Below, piece by piece: positions 8,669-17,827 of a stretch of DNA of 64,000 nucleotides. Source of the stretch: DAOUBP01 sp034432655 (GTDB lineage: Bacteria > Chloroflexota > Anaerolineae > CG2-30-64-16); the NCBI GenBank assembly GCA_034432655.1, contig DAOUBP010000086.1, forward strand, positions 30,082 through 94,081, in the 5' to 3' direction. The notes beneath the pieces are model-generated. The model ran no database searches and was not told the DNA's origin. It worked only from the letters and a program-made list of their open reading frames with translations. Every line of letters begins with the position of its first letter. The first letter of the stretch is position 1. The translations under genes were made by a program, and so were the position numbers.

Positions 8669-9902
8669 ATCTTCCCTGACCATACTGGCTGTTTTCGCCC
8701 ATCCTGACGACGAGATCGGTGTCGGTTCCACCCTGGCGTACTATAGCGATGCCGGCATCCGCACCGTGTTGGTTTGTGCCACGCGCGGGGAGGCGGCTAC
8801 CATCTTCTGTGAGGATTGCGCCACCCGTGAGACCCTGGCCCAGGTGCGCACCCGCGAGCTGGAATGCGCCTGCCAACACCTGGGCATCCGCGAGTTGCGC
8901 TGGCTGGATTGGCCGGATGGCGGCATCAAGGACCTGCCGCGTGCAGACGCGGTGGGGCAGGTCGTCCGGCTGATCCGGGAGATCCGGCCCCACGTCATCT
9001 TGACCCATCCCGAAAACGGCCTCTACCCACACCCCGATCACCTGGCTGTGTGGGAGATCGTGCGCACCGCGTTCGACGCGGCCGCCGACCCCGATGCTTA
9101 TCCGGACCAGGGGCCGGCGTGGGCGGCGCTGCGGCTCTTCACCCGGGCGCTGCCCGCGAGCTTCTTCGAGCGGGCACCGGGCCTGGCCGAGTTCCGGGTG
9201 GAGCTCAACGGCCAGCGGCTGCCGTTCTTCGGCACGCCCGATGACCAGATTGATGTGGTGATGCGGCTGGAGCCGTGGGTAGAACGGCGCATGGCGGCCT
9301 GGAACTGCCACCGTTCCCAACACAACCCGAGAGGTTTCTCCGCCACCATGCCCGATGGCCTGCGCCGCGAGATGGCTGCCAACGAGCATTATGTGCTGGC
9401 CGCGGCGCGCGTGCCGCTGCCTGAAGATGCCGAGGGGGATCTGTTGGCTGGCTTGACCGGGGAGGCCGCAGCGGCCATGATACCCGGCGGGGCCTCGGCG
9501 GCCGCCATCGCGTTTCTGCAGGAAGAGCTGGCAGCTCAGCGCGCTCTGGCTGAGCTGTGCGAGGCGTATCAGGCCCGTCAGACAGTGGCCCGATATGCGG
9601 GCCTCTTCCGGCGCCTGGCAGGCAACGAGCAACAGATCGTCTACCGCCTGGCGCGCGCGTTGCGCCTGGCCGGCCAGCCTTCGGGTGAGGTCGCCGCCGA
9701 CCCCGGCCTGCTGGCTCAGGGTCAGGGGCTTGAGGGGACCGGAGATCAGCTGCACTTTCTGAAGGAAGCTTTTCGGAGCGCAATCGAGCGTTTGCAGAAC
9801 CATGCTGCCGTCCTCGCCGATTGCGAACAAGGGCATCTGTGGCATGACCTGAGCGGGCTGCTGTCCGCCCAGGCAGACGCCGTGGCGCGTGCGGATGGCT
9901 GA
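8661..9902 (+). CDS. PIG-L/LmbE-family deacetylase with C-terminal extension
   Basis: A 413-residue protein. The N-terminal 260 residues form a zinc-dependent N-acetylglucosaminyl deacetylase domain: AHPDDE near residue 14 supplies metal ligands and the catalytic Asp, and THPENGLYPHPDH supplies the later His. The family includes MshB, BshB and Mca, which act on thiol cofactors or their conjugates. The C-terminal 150 residues are helical (QEELAAQRALAELCEAYQ) and not part of the core family. The start at 8661 overlaps the stop of the preceding gene. The substrate is unknown; coupling to a nucleoside hydrolase hints at N-glycoside metabolism. Confidence 0.88.
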   Translation: MDESSLTILAVFAHPDDEIGVGSTLAYYSDAGIRTVLVCATRGEAATIFCEDCATRETLAQVRTRELECACQHLGIRELRWLDWPDGGIKDLPRADAVGQVVRLIREIRPHVILTHPENGLYPHPDHLAVWEIVRTAFDAAADPDAYPDQGPAWAALRLFTRALPASFFERAPGLAEFRVELNGQRLPFFGTPDDQIDVVMRLEPWVERRMAAWNCHRSQHNPRGFSATMPDGLRREMAANEHYVLAAARVPLPEDAEGDLLAGLTGEAAAAMIPGGASAAAIAFLQEELAAQRALAELCEAYQARQTVARYAGLFRRLAGNEQQIVYRLARALRLAGQPSGEVAADPGLLAQGQGLEGTGDQLHFLKEAFRSAIERLQNHAAVLADCEQGHLWHDLSGLLSAQADAVARADG

Positions 9903-9915
9903 TGAGGGCTTGTTC

Positions 9916-10830
9916 ATGTCCGCCAAGCCGGTCCTGCTGGACACCGATATCGGCACTGATGTGGATGATTGCCTGGCACTGGCGCTGATCCTGGCCTCGC
10001 GCGAGCTGCGGCTGGTCGGCGTGACCACAGTGTACGGGGACGTCCGCCTGCGCGCCCGCATGGCCCATAAGCTGCTGACGCTGCGCGAGAGCGCAGAGGT
10101 GCCCATCGCGGCCGGGGCAGAGAAGCCCCTATTGGGCAAGCTGCCGGTGTATTGGGAAGGGCATGAAGGGCAGGGGTTGTTGGAGCCGGCCGATGCGGCC
10201 TGGGAGCCTGCAGCCGAGCACGCAAAAGACCTGATCATCCGCACCGTCATGGCGCATCCCGGCGAGATCACCTTGCTGGCTATCGGGCCGCTGACCAACG
10301 TTGCCCTGGCCTTGTTGCAGGAGCCGCGGCTGGCCGGCGCGTTGGCGGGGCTGACGTTGATGGGCGGGGTGGTGGGAGGGAGCGCTGCGCTCCACCTGCC
10401 GTGGACCGAGCACAATTTTCGCAGCGATCCCGAGGCCGCGCACGTGGTGCTCGCGTCCGGTGCGCCCCTGCACATCGTGCCGCTGGACGTTACAACGCAG
10501 GTTTGTATCCGGCCTGCGGACATCGCGCGCATCTGGGCGGCAGGCGATCCGTTTCATCAGGCAGTAGCTGACCAGATCGAGCGCTATCCCCGCTATCAGC
10601 GGCAGGGTTGGACATACCTGCACGATCCCCTGGCGGTGGCGACACTGATCGAGCCGTCGTTGGTGACATGGGCTCCGGTCTCCGCTGTGGTGGAGACACG
10701 CGGGGAATACACGGCCGGGAAACTGTTGGTCAGTTCCCCGGCCGAAGGTGAACGTGGCAACGCTCATATCGCGCTGGCCGTGGATCCCGCGCGGGCCGCG
10801 CCGTTTATCGTGGAGCGGCTGGCGGCTTAG
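9916..10830 (+). CDS. Inosine/uridine-preferring nucleoside hydrolase
   Basis: A 304-residue enzyme of the calcium-dependent nucleoside hydrolase family, which cleaves the N-glycosidic bond of ribonucleosides. The diagnostic N-terminal DTDIGTDVDD cluster is present at about residues 10-19, with LAIGPLTNVALAL, TLMGGVVGG and the EHNFRSDPEAAHVV segment following. The final active-site His region corresponds to YLHDPLAVA. I chose the ATG at 9916 because GAGGG lies seven bases before it; ATGs at 9889 and 9895 would overlap the deacetylase end. It is probably cytoplasmic and serves nucleoside salvage. Confidence 0.92.
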   Translation: MSAKPVLLDTDIGTDVDDCLALALILASRELRLVGVTTVYGDVRLRARMAHKLLTLRESAEVPIAAGAEKPLLGKLPVYWEGHEGQGLLEPADAAWEPAAEHAKDLIIRTVMAHPGEITLLAIGPLTNVALALLQEPRLAGALAGLTLMGGVVGGSAALHLPWTEHNFRSDPEAAHVVLASGAPLHIVPLDVTTQVCIRPADIARIWAAGDPFHQAVADQIERYPRYQRQGWTYLHDPLAVATLIEPSLVTWAPVSAVVETRGEYTAGKLLVSSPAEGERGNAHIALAVDPARAAPFIVERLAA

Positions 10831-10896
10831 AGCGCAAGAAGAATGCTCAGGACGGATGCCACATGCGACGCCGGCCGCACCAGGGCAGGTGAGAAC

Positions 10897-10975
10897 CCCG
10901 CCACCGGCCCCTTTCCCACGGGAAAAGGGAAGGACGGTGCTTTCCCGCTCTCGCAGGGAGGGGGTCGGTGGCGGG
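10897..10975. terminator. Nested inverted repeats between convergent genes
   Basis: An outer pair (CCCGCCACCG and CGGTGGCGGG) encloses an inner hairpin (CTTTCCC acg GGGAAA). It lies between a plus-strand and a minus-strand gene end, as expected of a bidirectional terminator, but lacks a clear T run. Confidence 0.45.
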
Positions 10976-10983
10976 TGCGATTT

Positions 10984-11937
10984 TCAGGACAACCCCAACG
11001 CCGCGCGTACTGCCGGCAGCTGGCCGGCGCTGCCCAGCTTCTCGTTTTTGTGGGCGATGAACTTCGCGTATTCCGCCATGAAGATCTTGCCCGGATCGCG
11101 CAGGTCGAATTTCTCCGGGAAGTCACGGAAGAACTCGCGGTGGACGCGCGTCCATACCAGCCGGCCATCGGTGTCAATGTTCACCTTGGTGACGCCGAGC
11201 TGGGCCGCGCGCCTAAACTGATCTTCATCCACCCCTTTGGCCCCAGACAGCCGGCCGCCGGCGGCGTTGATGCGCGCCACCTCTTCCTGGGGCACCGAGC
11301 TGGCCCCGTGCATCACCAACGGAAAGCCGGGCAGCCGTTTCTGGATCTCTGCCAGCACATCGAACCGCACGCCTTGCCCGCCGCTGAACTTGTAAGCGCC
11401 GTGGCTGGTGCCGATCGCGCAGGCCAGGGAATCGCAGCCCGTGCGTTCGACGAACTCTTTAGCCTGATCAGGATCGGTGAGTTTGGCATCTGCTTCCGCG
11501 ACGCTCACGTGCTCCTCAACGCCCCCTAACTGGCCCAGCTCGGCTTCTACCACAATCCCGCGCGCGTGGGCGGCTTCCACCACACGCCGCGTGATCTCGA
11601 TGTTCTTCTCGAACGGTTCGTGGCTGGCATCAATCATCACCGAGCTATAGAAGCCGCTGGCGATGCAGTCCATGCAGGTCTTCTCATCGCCATGATCCAG
11701 GTGCACGGCGAAAATCGCTTCGGGGAAGATCTCATCGGCGGTGCGGATGATGGCCTCCAGCATCTTCTTGTGGGTGTAGGTCCGGGCGCCTTTGCTGATC
11801 TGGATGATGAACGGCGCCTGGCTATCCAGGTTACCGCGGAACAGGCCCATCGCCTGTTCCAGGTTATTGATGTTGTAGGCGCCGATGGCGTACTTGCCGT
11901 ACGCGTGCTCGAACAGCTTCTTGGTCGTGACAATCAT
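10984..11937 (-). CDS. Class II fructose-bisphosphate aldolase family enzyme
   Basis: A 317-residue zinc-dependent aldolase. Recognisable segments are YAIGAYNINNLEQA, the metal-binding VHLDHG, the VEAELG segment, GTSHGAYK, and LVMHGASSVP, followed by KVNIDTDGRL at the substrate phosphate site. The family splits fructose-1,6-bisphosphate or tagatose-1,6-bisphosphate; the short length and GTSHG segment resemble the GatY/KbaY/Fba group and do not settle the sugar. A promoter with perfect spacing lies upstream, and its -35 overlaps the more distal possible start, so the ATG at 11937 is preferred. It is monocistronic. Confidence 0.9.
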   Translation of the reverse strand: MIVTTKKLFEHAYGKYAIGAYNINNLEQAMGLFRGNLDSQAPFIIQISKGARTYTHKKMLEAIIRTADEIFPEAIFAVHLDHGDEKTCMDCIASGFYSSVMIDASHEPFEKNIEITRRVVEAAHARGIVVEAELGQLGGVEEHVSVAEADAKLTDPDQAKEFVERTGCDSLACAIGTSHGAYKFSGGQGVRFDVLAEIQKRLPGFPLVMHGASSVPQEEVARINAAGGRLSGAKGVDEDQFRRAAQLGVTKVNIDTDGRLVWTRVHREFFRDFPEKFDLRDPGKIFMAEYAKFIAHKNEKLGSAGQLPAVRAALGLS

Positions 11938-11983
11938 GGGAACCCCCTTTACCTTACAATTATGGGCCAACTTGCCGCTTTGA

Positions 11984-12012
11984 AGTATAATAGCAAGCGC
12001 ACTTTCGGTCAA
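11984..12012 (-). promoter_or_regulatory. Promoter of the aldolase gene
   Basis: On the minus strand TTGACC is followed after 17 bases by TATACT. The predicted transcription start is near 11977, giving a leader of about 40 bases before the ATG at 11937. Confidence 0.7.
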
Positions 12013-12062
12013 TAACCGCCTTTTGTCTTTGCTGAACAGCGGATTGTGTGAGCACTGTAACT

Positions 12063-12251
12063 ATGGCTGACCCAGCACCATCTAAAGCCGAGGCAGCGAA
12101 CGAGAGCGCGGCCGCGTGCAAGCCGCCGGTTGTCGTCCTGTCCATGGGCCAGCTTTGTCCCAATTGTGGGTTTGCCAGGCTGGCGGAGGACGAATACGGC
12201 AATCTGCGTTGTCCGGTGTGTAGCTATGGCACCCGTAAGCCGTGCACGTGA
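12063..12251 (+). CDS. Small zinc-ribbon protein
   Basis: A 62-residue protein whose C-terminal half is a zinc ribbon with two CxxC pairs (CPNCG and CPVCSYG) spaced 19 residues apart. The N-terminal 30 residues are Ala-rich and probably disordered. An alternative GTG start lies five codons upstream. It ends 53 bases before the disulfide oxidoreductase. The role is not known; such ribbons bind nucleic acid or partner proteins. Confidence 0.7.
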   Translation: MADPAPSKAEAANESAAACKPPVVVLSMGQLCPNCGFARLAEDEYGNLRCPVCSYGTRKPCT

Positions 12252-12304
12252 TAACATGGTTGGGACGCGTGGCGTCCCTGGCAATCAATTACAGGAGGAA
12301 TCCT

Positions 12305-12946
12305 ATGGCTCTGTTGAATGAAGAAATCCGCAACGAGGTGAGGGCAGCCCTGGCGGATCTCAAAACGCCCGTCACTCTGAAGGTGTTTACGCAACGTTTT
12401 GAATGTCAATACTGCAAGGAAACGCGTGAGCTGGTTCAAGAGGTTGCGGCGTTGAACGACCAGCTGTCGGTTGAGGTGTATGACTTCGAGAAAGACAAAA
12501 CATTGGCGGACAGCCTGGGCATTGATAAAGTGCCCGGGGTAGCCATCATCGGGGCCAAGGACTACGGCATCCGTATGTTCGGCATCCCGTCCGGCTATGA
12601 GTTCGGCAGCCTGATCGAGGCCATCCGCCTGGTTTCCGCGGGTGATTCCGGGCTGTCGCCTGCGACGCGCCAGCAGATCGCCCGGCTGCAAAAGCCCATT
12701 AAGATTCAGGTTTTCATCACGCCCACCTGTCCCTATTGTCCGCGGGCCGTCATGCTGGCGTTCCAGATGGCGGTGGAAAGTGATTTGATCCAGTCGCACA
12801 TGGTGGAAGTGATCGAATTCCCCCATTTGGGCAATAAGTATCAGGTGATGGGGGTGCCACGCACCGTGATTGACGAGACCATTCACATTGAAGGCGCGGT
12901 GCCCGAGCCGATGTTGATGCGGGAATTCGCGAAATTGCTGAAGTAA
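12305..12946 (+). CDS. Protein disulfide oxidoreductase with two thioredoxin folds (PDO-like)
   Basis: A 213-residue protein with two thioredoxin/glutaredoxin-like domains. Domain one has the redox motif CQYC (about residue 37) and the cis-Pro segment KVPGVAI; domain two has CPYC (about residue 144) and GVPRTVI. This arrangement is that of the protein disulfide oxidoreductases of thermophilic archaea and bacteria, which handle intracellular disulfides, and of glutaredoxin-like family proteins. AGGAGG stands six bases before the ATG, which decides the start. There is no signal peptide, so it works in the cytoplasm. A strong terminator follows. Confidence 0.88.
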   Translation: MALLNEEIRNEVRAALADLKTPVTLKVFTQRFECQYCKETRELVQEVAALNDQLSVEVYDFEKDKTLADSLGIDKVPGVAIIGAKDYGIRMFGIPSGYEFGSLIEAIRLVSAGDSGLSPATRQQIARLQKPIKIQVFITPTCPYCPRAVMLAFQMAVESDLIQSHMVEVIEFPHLGNKYQVMGVPRTVIDETIHIEGAVPEPMLMREFAKLLK

Positions 12947-13047
12947 AAGGGATACAGGCTACAGCCTTGCCTCCGGCGATATTTGGTGGCGGGGATGGCC
13001 TTTACCTTTGTGCTTCGCCGCTTGCGCCAGTGGATAAGCCGGCGATG

Positions 13048-13087
13048 GGGGCTTTCCGGTAACTGCCGGAAAGCCCCTTGTTGTTTC
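13048..13087 (+). terminator. Rho-independent terminator
   Basis: A perfect 12-bp stem (GGGGCTTTCCGG) with a six-base loop is followed by TTGTTGTTT. It ends the transcript of the disulfide oxidoreductase and isolates mreB. Confidence 0.85.
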
Positions 13088-13135
13088 CTCTCCGCAGCCT
13101 CAAGTGTTCGTCAGATCGGAATGGCCGTCCGTGCA

Positions 13136-13165
13136 TTTGGGAATTGAGGTTTCAAGTGATATACT
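13136..13165 (+). promoter_or_regulatory. Possible promoter of the mre cluster
   Basis: A good -10 (TATACT) lies 45 bases before mreB. The matching -35 (TTTGGG, 18-base spacing) is poor. Confidence 0.4.
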
Positions 13166-13209
13166 TTTCTTTGTTTTGAGATTCAGAATCTATCAGGAGC
13201 ACAATACGC

Positions 13210-14271
13210 GTGGTCAGCCCGCTTAACTGGTTTCTCGGTTTGTTCTCGCTGGATATCGGCATTGACCTGGGCACCGCCAATACCCTGGTCTACGTGCGCA
13301 ACCGCGGCATCATGATCAATGAGCCCTCGGTGGTGGCCATTGACAAAAAGACCAAGAAGGTGTTGGCCATCGGGTCTGAAGCCAAGGAGATGGTGGGACG
13401 CACGCCTGGGAACATCGTTGCCATCCGTCCGCTGCGCGACGGCGTGATCTCCGATTTCGACATCACCGAGCAGATGCTTCACTACTTCATCCACAAGGTG
13501 CACGAGCGGATGCTCCTGCGCGTGCCGCGGCCGCGCGTGGTGGTGGGCATTCCCAGTGGCGTCACCGAGGTGGAGAAGCGCGCGGTCTACGATGCAACGA
13601 TCAGCGCCGGCGCCCGCGAAGCCTACTTGATCGAAGAGCCGATGGCAGCCGCGATCGGTGTGCCGTTGCCGATCGCGGAGGCGCGCGGCAGCATGATTGT
13701 GGACATCGGCGGCGGTACCACCGAAGTGGCCGTCACTTCGTTGGGCGGCATCGTGGTCGCCCGCTCCATCCGGGTGGCCGGCGACGAGATGAACGAGGAC
13801 ATCATCAATTACGCCAAGCAGAAGTACAACCTGTTGATCGGCGAACAAATGGCGGAGAAGGTTAAAGTTGAGGCCGGTTCCGCCTATCCGTTGGACCCGG
13901 AGCTGGTGGTGGAATTGCGGGGCCGCAACCTGGTGACCGGATTGCCGGAGTCGGTGGAGATCAGCAGCGTGGAGCTGCGCGAAGCCTTGCGCAACTCGGT
14001 CTCGATCATCGTGGACACTGTCCGCCAGACCATAGACGAGACACCTCCTGAGCTCATCGCCGATCTGATGGAGCACGGTATTGCGTTGGCCGGCGGGGGC
14101 GCGCTGCTCAAGGGGCTGGCACAACGCCTGAGCGAAGAGACCAAGATGAAGGTCTATGTGGCGAACGATCCGTTGAGCTGCGTGGCGCGCGGGGCCGGCA
14201 TGGTTCTGGAGCATTTCGACGTCCTCCAGAAGACGCTGGCAAGCATGCAGCGCGGCAGCACCTTGCACTAA
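13210..14271 (+). CDS. mreB: Rod-shape-determining actin homologue MreB
   Basis: A 353-residue bacterial actin. It forms membrane-bound filaments that direct the elongation machinery. Signatures: phosphate-1 motif IGIDLGTANTLV-like (DIGIDLGTANT), VVGIPSGVTEVEKRAV, DIGGGTTEVAV for phosphate 2, and ALAGGGALLKGL near the adenosine site. Length matches the family. The start is GTG at 13210, with AGGAG 12 bases upstream. It is the first gene of the mreBCD-mrdA-rodA cluster and is preceded by a terminator and a likely promoter. Presence of MreB predicts an elongated cell. Confidence 0.98.
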   Translation: MVSPLNWFLGLFSLDIGIDLGTANTLVYVRNRGIMINEPSVVAIDKKTKKVLAIGSEAKEMVGRTPGNIVAIRPLRDGVISDFDITEQMLHYFIHKVHERMLLRVPRPRVVVGIPSGVTEVEKRAVYDATISAGAREAYLIEEPMAAAIGVPLPIAEARGSMIVDIGGGTTEVAVTSLGGIVVARSIRVAGDEMNEDIINYAKQKYNLLIGEQMAEKVKVEAGSAYPLDPELVVELRGRNLVTGLPESVEISSVELREALRNSVSIIVDTVRQTIDETPPELIADLMEHGIALAGGGALLKGLAQRLSEETKMKVYVANDPLSCVARGAGMVLEHFDVLQKTLASMQRGSTLH

Positions 14272-14332
14272 ACGCGGGTTGCCGATTGCGAACACGACCG
14301 GTTGGTTCTGCAATCAGACATCCCGGCAGCTT

Positions 14333-15196
14333 ATGAAGCGCACATCTGGCACGACCGTCCTGTTCTTTTTCCTGGCTGCCCTCAGCCTGGTGCTGCTCAT
14401 CCTGTCTTCATCCGGCCATCTTTATCGCGTCGAGGGCGTGCTGTCCACCGTCGCCAAGCCGTTTCTGACCGTGTTCAACGGCCTTGGCCGTCAGGTCTCC
14501 AACGTGTTCATCACGTTGCGTGATCTGAATACCCTGCGCAGCACCAACCAGCAGCTGCAGTCGCAGGTCAACACTCTGATTATTGACAACCTGCGCATGA
14601 AGGAGGTCGCGGTCGAGAATCAAAGGCTGCGAGAGCTGCTGCGTTTTGCCCAGCTCAACCCCACCTACGATTTTCGTGGGGGTCAGGTCATCGCGCGGGT
14701 GATCGGGCAGCAGCCGACCAACTACCTGGCCAGCCTCTCGATTGATCTCGGCCGTGAGCACGGCATCAAAGAGGGGATGCCGGTGGTGACCGAAGCGGGG
14801 CTGGTGGGGCGCATCTTCAAAGTGGGACCGAGCACCTCAACGGTGCTATTGATCACCGATCCCCGCAGCGGTGTTCAAGCACTGGTGCAACGGGAGAATA
14901 GCCGTGCGCGCGGGGTGGTGACCGGCCGGGCGGGTGCGCTGCCGGTGATGGAATTCATCTCCCAGGACGCGGATGTGACACCGGGCGATCTCATCATCAC
15001 GTCGGGCCTGGGCGGCAATTTTCCCAAAGGGTTGGTGATCGGCCAGGTGGTGGAAGTTCAGCGTCGCGATTTCGACATGTTCCAGCAGGCCGTCATCCGG
15101 CCAACTGTGGATTTCGATCGCATCGAGTTTGTGCTGGTGATCATGAACTTCCGGCCTCTGCCCGGCCAGCCCGAAGAACTGGAAAGCGTGGGATGA
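14333..15196 (+). CDS. mreC: Rod-shape-determining protein MreC
   Basis: A 287-residue membrane-anchored protein. One N-terminal transmembrane helix (VLFFFLAALSLVLLIL) is followed by a coiled coil (about residues 65-100, rich in QQLQSQVNTL-type heptads) and the two beta-barrel domains typical of MreC (GREHGIKEGMPVV, TSTVLLITDPRSGVQA, VTPGDLIITSGLGG). It links MreB filaments to penicillin-binding proteins outside the membrane. The ATG at 14333 gives a normal MreC N-terminus; a TTG at 14279 is possible but adds an unlikely leader. It lies 61 bases after mreB. Confidence 0.95.
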   Translation: MKRTSGTTVLFFFLAALSLVLLILSSSGHLYRVEGVLSTVAKPFLTVFNGLGRQVSNVFITLRDLNTLRSTNQQLQSQVNTLIIDNLRMKEVAVENQRLRELLRFAQLNPTYDFRGGQVIARVIGQQPTNYLASLSIDLGREHGIKEGMPVVTEAGLVGRIFKVGPSTSTVLLITDPRSGVQALVQRENSRARGVVTGRAGALPVMEFISQDADVTPGDLIITSGLGGNFPKGLVIGQVVEVQRRDFDMFQQAVIRPTVDFDRIEFVLVIMNFRPLPGQPEELESVG

Positions 15197-15203
15197 GGCA
15201 GCC

Positions 15204-15725
15204 ATGACGTTTCGGCGGCCCGACTGGACTTTCTATGTGACGTTGGCCGGCCTGGCGATGGTCGTGCTGGCGCAAGCCACCTTGCTCTCGCGCATCCGCG
15301 TCTTCGGCGTCAGCCCCGACCTCCTATTGGTCACCGCGATCTGTTGGAGCCTGTTGCGCGGGGTTGGGGATGGCATGTTGTGGGGATTTGGCGGCGGCCT
15401 GGGGGTGGATGTGATCTCCGGCCTGCCATTGGGCATGTCCGCCCTGGCGTTGTTACCCGCAGCCTGGCTGGGCGGTCTGGGGCACAGCACTGTCTACAGC
15501 CCCAGCACAACGCTGCCGGTATTGTTGGTGCTCCCGGCCACCCTGTTGCGCGGCTGGATCGTCCTGGTAGCGCAGGCGGTAAGCGGACTCCGGGTGGATT
15601 GGGTTGCCACCACGCTGCATGTTATTGCCCCTGAGGCGGCGCTCAACGCGTTGTTGATGATCGTGCTCTATCCTTTCATGCGGTGGTGGGCAGTGCGGTC
15701 AGGCTCACCGGCGACGGGGTTCTAG
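15204..15725 (+). CDS. mreD: Rod-shape-determining protein MreD
   Basis: A 173-residue integral membrane protein with about five hydrophobic helices, matching MreD in size, topology and position. Weakly conserved family segments include SPDLLLVTAICWSLLRG and a GLGVDVISGLPLGMSAL loop. It starts seven bases after mreC and ends four bases before mrdA, so the three are translated together. It completes the MreBCD elongation complex. Confidence 0.92.
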   Translation: MTFRRPDWTFYVTLAGLAMVVLAQATLLSRIRVFGVSPDLLLVTAICWSLLRGVGDGMLWGFGGGLGVDVISGLPLGMSALALLPAAWLGGLGHSTVYSPSTTLPVLLVLPATLLRGWIVLVAQAVSGLRVDWVATTLHVIAPEAALNALLMIVLYPFMRWWAVRSGSPATGF

Positions 15726-15729
15726 AACC

Positions 15730-17820
15730 ATGCGCCATGTGAGGCATGCTTCCGGCACGCGACTTCTTCTGCTGCAGGCATTGATCGGGTTGACAGCCGT
15801 AGTGTTGATCGGCCGGCTGTGGCAGTTGCAGATGGTGGCCGGCGAACAATACCGGCTGCTGTCGGATCGCAACCGCCTGCGTCAGGTAGATATCGCGGCC
15901 CCGCGCGGGGTCATCTACGACAGCCGCGGTCAGATCCTGGCGCGTAACCGGCCTAGCTTCACTGTTGTGGTGATCCCGGCCGATCTGCCGAAGAACGAGG
16001 CCGGGGCGCCGGACGAAGAACAACAATCAGCTTTGTTGGACCGGCTGTTGGCGCTGCTTGCCGCGCCCGTCCCAGATGTTACCCCGACGCCAGCCCCTAC
16101 GCCCGCCCCGGCAGCCGCCAGGAAGCAACCCGCGGGCCCTGAGCCCGAGTCCGTTTTCGTGATCCGCGAACGGGAGCCCTGGGTGATGCCGCGCGCAGAG
16201 ATCGAACAGAAGATCGCCGATGCGTTGTTGGGGGGCGCCTATCGGCCGATCACTGTGGCGCGCTACATCAAAGAAAGCACAGCCTTCTTGATCGCCGAGG
16301 ATGCGGTCAACCTGCCCGGCGTCCAGCTGGAGCTGGAGCCGATCCGTGACTACCCGACCGGCGCGCTCACGTCCCATGTCATCGGCCACATGGGGCACAT
16401 TCCCCAAGATCAACTGCCGAAGTATCAGGAGCTGGGCTATCGGATCAACGACCAGATCGGCCTGACGGGTCTGGAAGCCACTTTTGAGGCGGAATTGCGG
16501 GGCATTCCCGGCCGGCAGACCATCGAGGTGGACGTCCACGGCCGTCGCGTGCGCACCATCGGCCAGGGCAATCCGGCTGTGCCCGGCCACAATCTAGTGT
16601 TGAACGTGGATTTGACGCTGCAACGTGTGGCCACCGAGGCGCTGCAGGCGGCGCTGGATAATTCCAGCGGTTTCACCAAGGCGACCCAGGGGGTGGTCAT
16701 CGCCCTCAACCCGCGCAACGGCAAAGTGCTGGCGCTGGTCAGCTTGCCGAGCTACGATAACAATCTGTTCGCCAAAGGGATTACGGCCGAGGCCTGGCAG
16801 GCCTTGAACACCGACCCCAATCTGCCCTTGTTCGATCGCGCGATCGGCGGGCAATACCCGCCGGGTTCGATCTTCAAGATCATTATGGCGGCAGCGGGAT
16901 TACAGGAGGGGATCATCACCACGCGCAGCTTGCTGGGCGACGGCTTTGATGGCCAGAACGACGGCATCATCTGGCTGCCGAACCAGTATTTCCCCTGGGA
17001 CCGCACGCTGGCACAGCCTTTTTACTCGTGGACGCACAAATACGGCTACGGCCACGGCTTACATAACGTGAAGAACGCCCTGGCCGTCTCCGACGACATC
17101 TTTTTCTACCTTTTGGGCGGCGGGTATCCTGACCGTTACAAGGGCCTGGGCTCCAAGAAGATCGGCGAATATGCCCGAGCGTTCGGCCTGGGCGCGGCTA
17201 CCGGGATTGAGCTGCTGGGCGAGGCCAAAGGGCTGGTGCCCGATTCGCGCTGGAAGCGCCTGAACTATGCGGAAAACTGGCTGACGGGCGACACCTACAA
17301 TATGAGCATCGGCCAGGGCTACATCCTGGCGTCGCCGTTACAGATGGCCAACGCAACCGCCGCGGTAGCCAACCGCGGCTATCTCTGGAAGCCCCAACTG
17401 GTGGACTACATCACCGACGACGAGGGCAACGTGGTGCGGCCGTTCCAGCCGGTGCTGTTGCGCGAGGTGCCCGTTGATCCCTCCATCCTGGATGTGGTGC
17501 GCGAGGGGATGTACGGGGCTGTCAACTGGCCGCAGGGCACTGCCACGCGCGTGCGCGTTCCCGGCGTGACGGTGGCCGGCAAGACCGGCACGGCCGAGTA
17601 CTTCCGCGATGACAATAAGGACGGCAAGGAGGACCGGGATGAGAAGGGCAACCTGCCCACCCACGCCTGGTTCAGCTGTTTTGCGCCGTACATTGACCCT
17701 GAAATCGTCGTGACCGTGTTCGTCGCCAACGGCGGCGAGGGCTCTTCCGTGGCGGCGCCCGTGGCGGCCCAGGTGCTCAACGCCTATTTTGCCGACAAAG
17801 GGGCGCAGGCCAGCAGGTGA
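15730..17820 (+). CDS. mrdA: Penicillin-binding protein 2, elongation transpeptidase
   Basis: A 696-residue class B PBP that cross-links peptidoglycan during side-wall growth. An N-terminal membrane anchor (residues 11-28) leads to the pedestal domain beginning APRGVIYDSRG. The transpeptidase has SIFK (Ser380 nucleophile), SDD near 454, which matches the SxD of PBP2 proteins, and KTGTAEYF at 618. A Pro/Ala/Thr-rich insert lies at about 115-140 in the pedestal, probably a flexible loop. The neighbouring mreBCD and rodA genes identify it as the elongation enzyme and not the division one. Confidence 0.95.
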   Translation: MRHVRHASGTRLLLLQALIGLTAVVLIGRLWQLQMVAGEQYRLLSDRNRLRQVDIAAPRGVIYDSRGQILARNRPSFTVVVIPADLPKNEAGAPDEEQQSALLDRLLALLAAPVPDVTPTPAPTPAPAAARKQPAGPEPESVFVIREREPWVMPRAEIEQKIADALLGGAYRPITVARYIKESTAFLIAEDAVNLPGVQLELEPIRDYPTGALTSHVIGHMGHIPQDQLPKYQELGYRINDQIGLTGLEATFEAELRGIPGRQTIEVDVHGRRVRTIGQGNPAVPGHNLVLNVDLTLQRVATEALQAALDNSSGFTKATQGVVIALNPRNGKVLALVSLPSYDNNLFAKGITAEAWQALNTDPNLPLFDRAIGGQYPPGSIFKIIMAAAGLQEGIITTRSLLGDGFDGQNDGIIWLPNQYFPWDRTLAQPFYSWTHKYGYGHGLHNVKNALAVSDDIFFYLLGGGYPDRYKGLGSKKIGEYARAFGLGAATGIELLGEAKGLVPDSRWKRLNYAENWLTGDTYNMSIGQGYILASPLQMANATAAVANRGYLWKPQLVDYITDDEGNVVRPFQPVLLREVPVDPSILDVVREGMYGAVNWPQGTATRVRVPGVTVAGKTGTAEYFRDDNKDGKEDRDEKGNLPTHAWFSCFAPYIDPEIVVTVFVANGGEGSSVAAPVAAQVLNAYFADKGAQASR

Positions 17821-17827
17821 TGTCCCG

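Noticed and set aside
8643..10532. A 629-residue minus-strand protein
   Set aside because: It is antisense to the deacetylase and nucleoside hydrolase genes and shows no domain.
15730..17820. Loss of the SxN motif in the transpeptidase
   Set aside because: SDD at this place fits the SxD form that I recall for PBP2 proteins, so it is not a defect.
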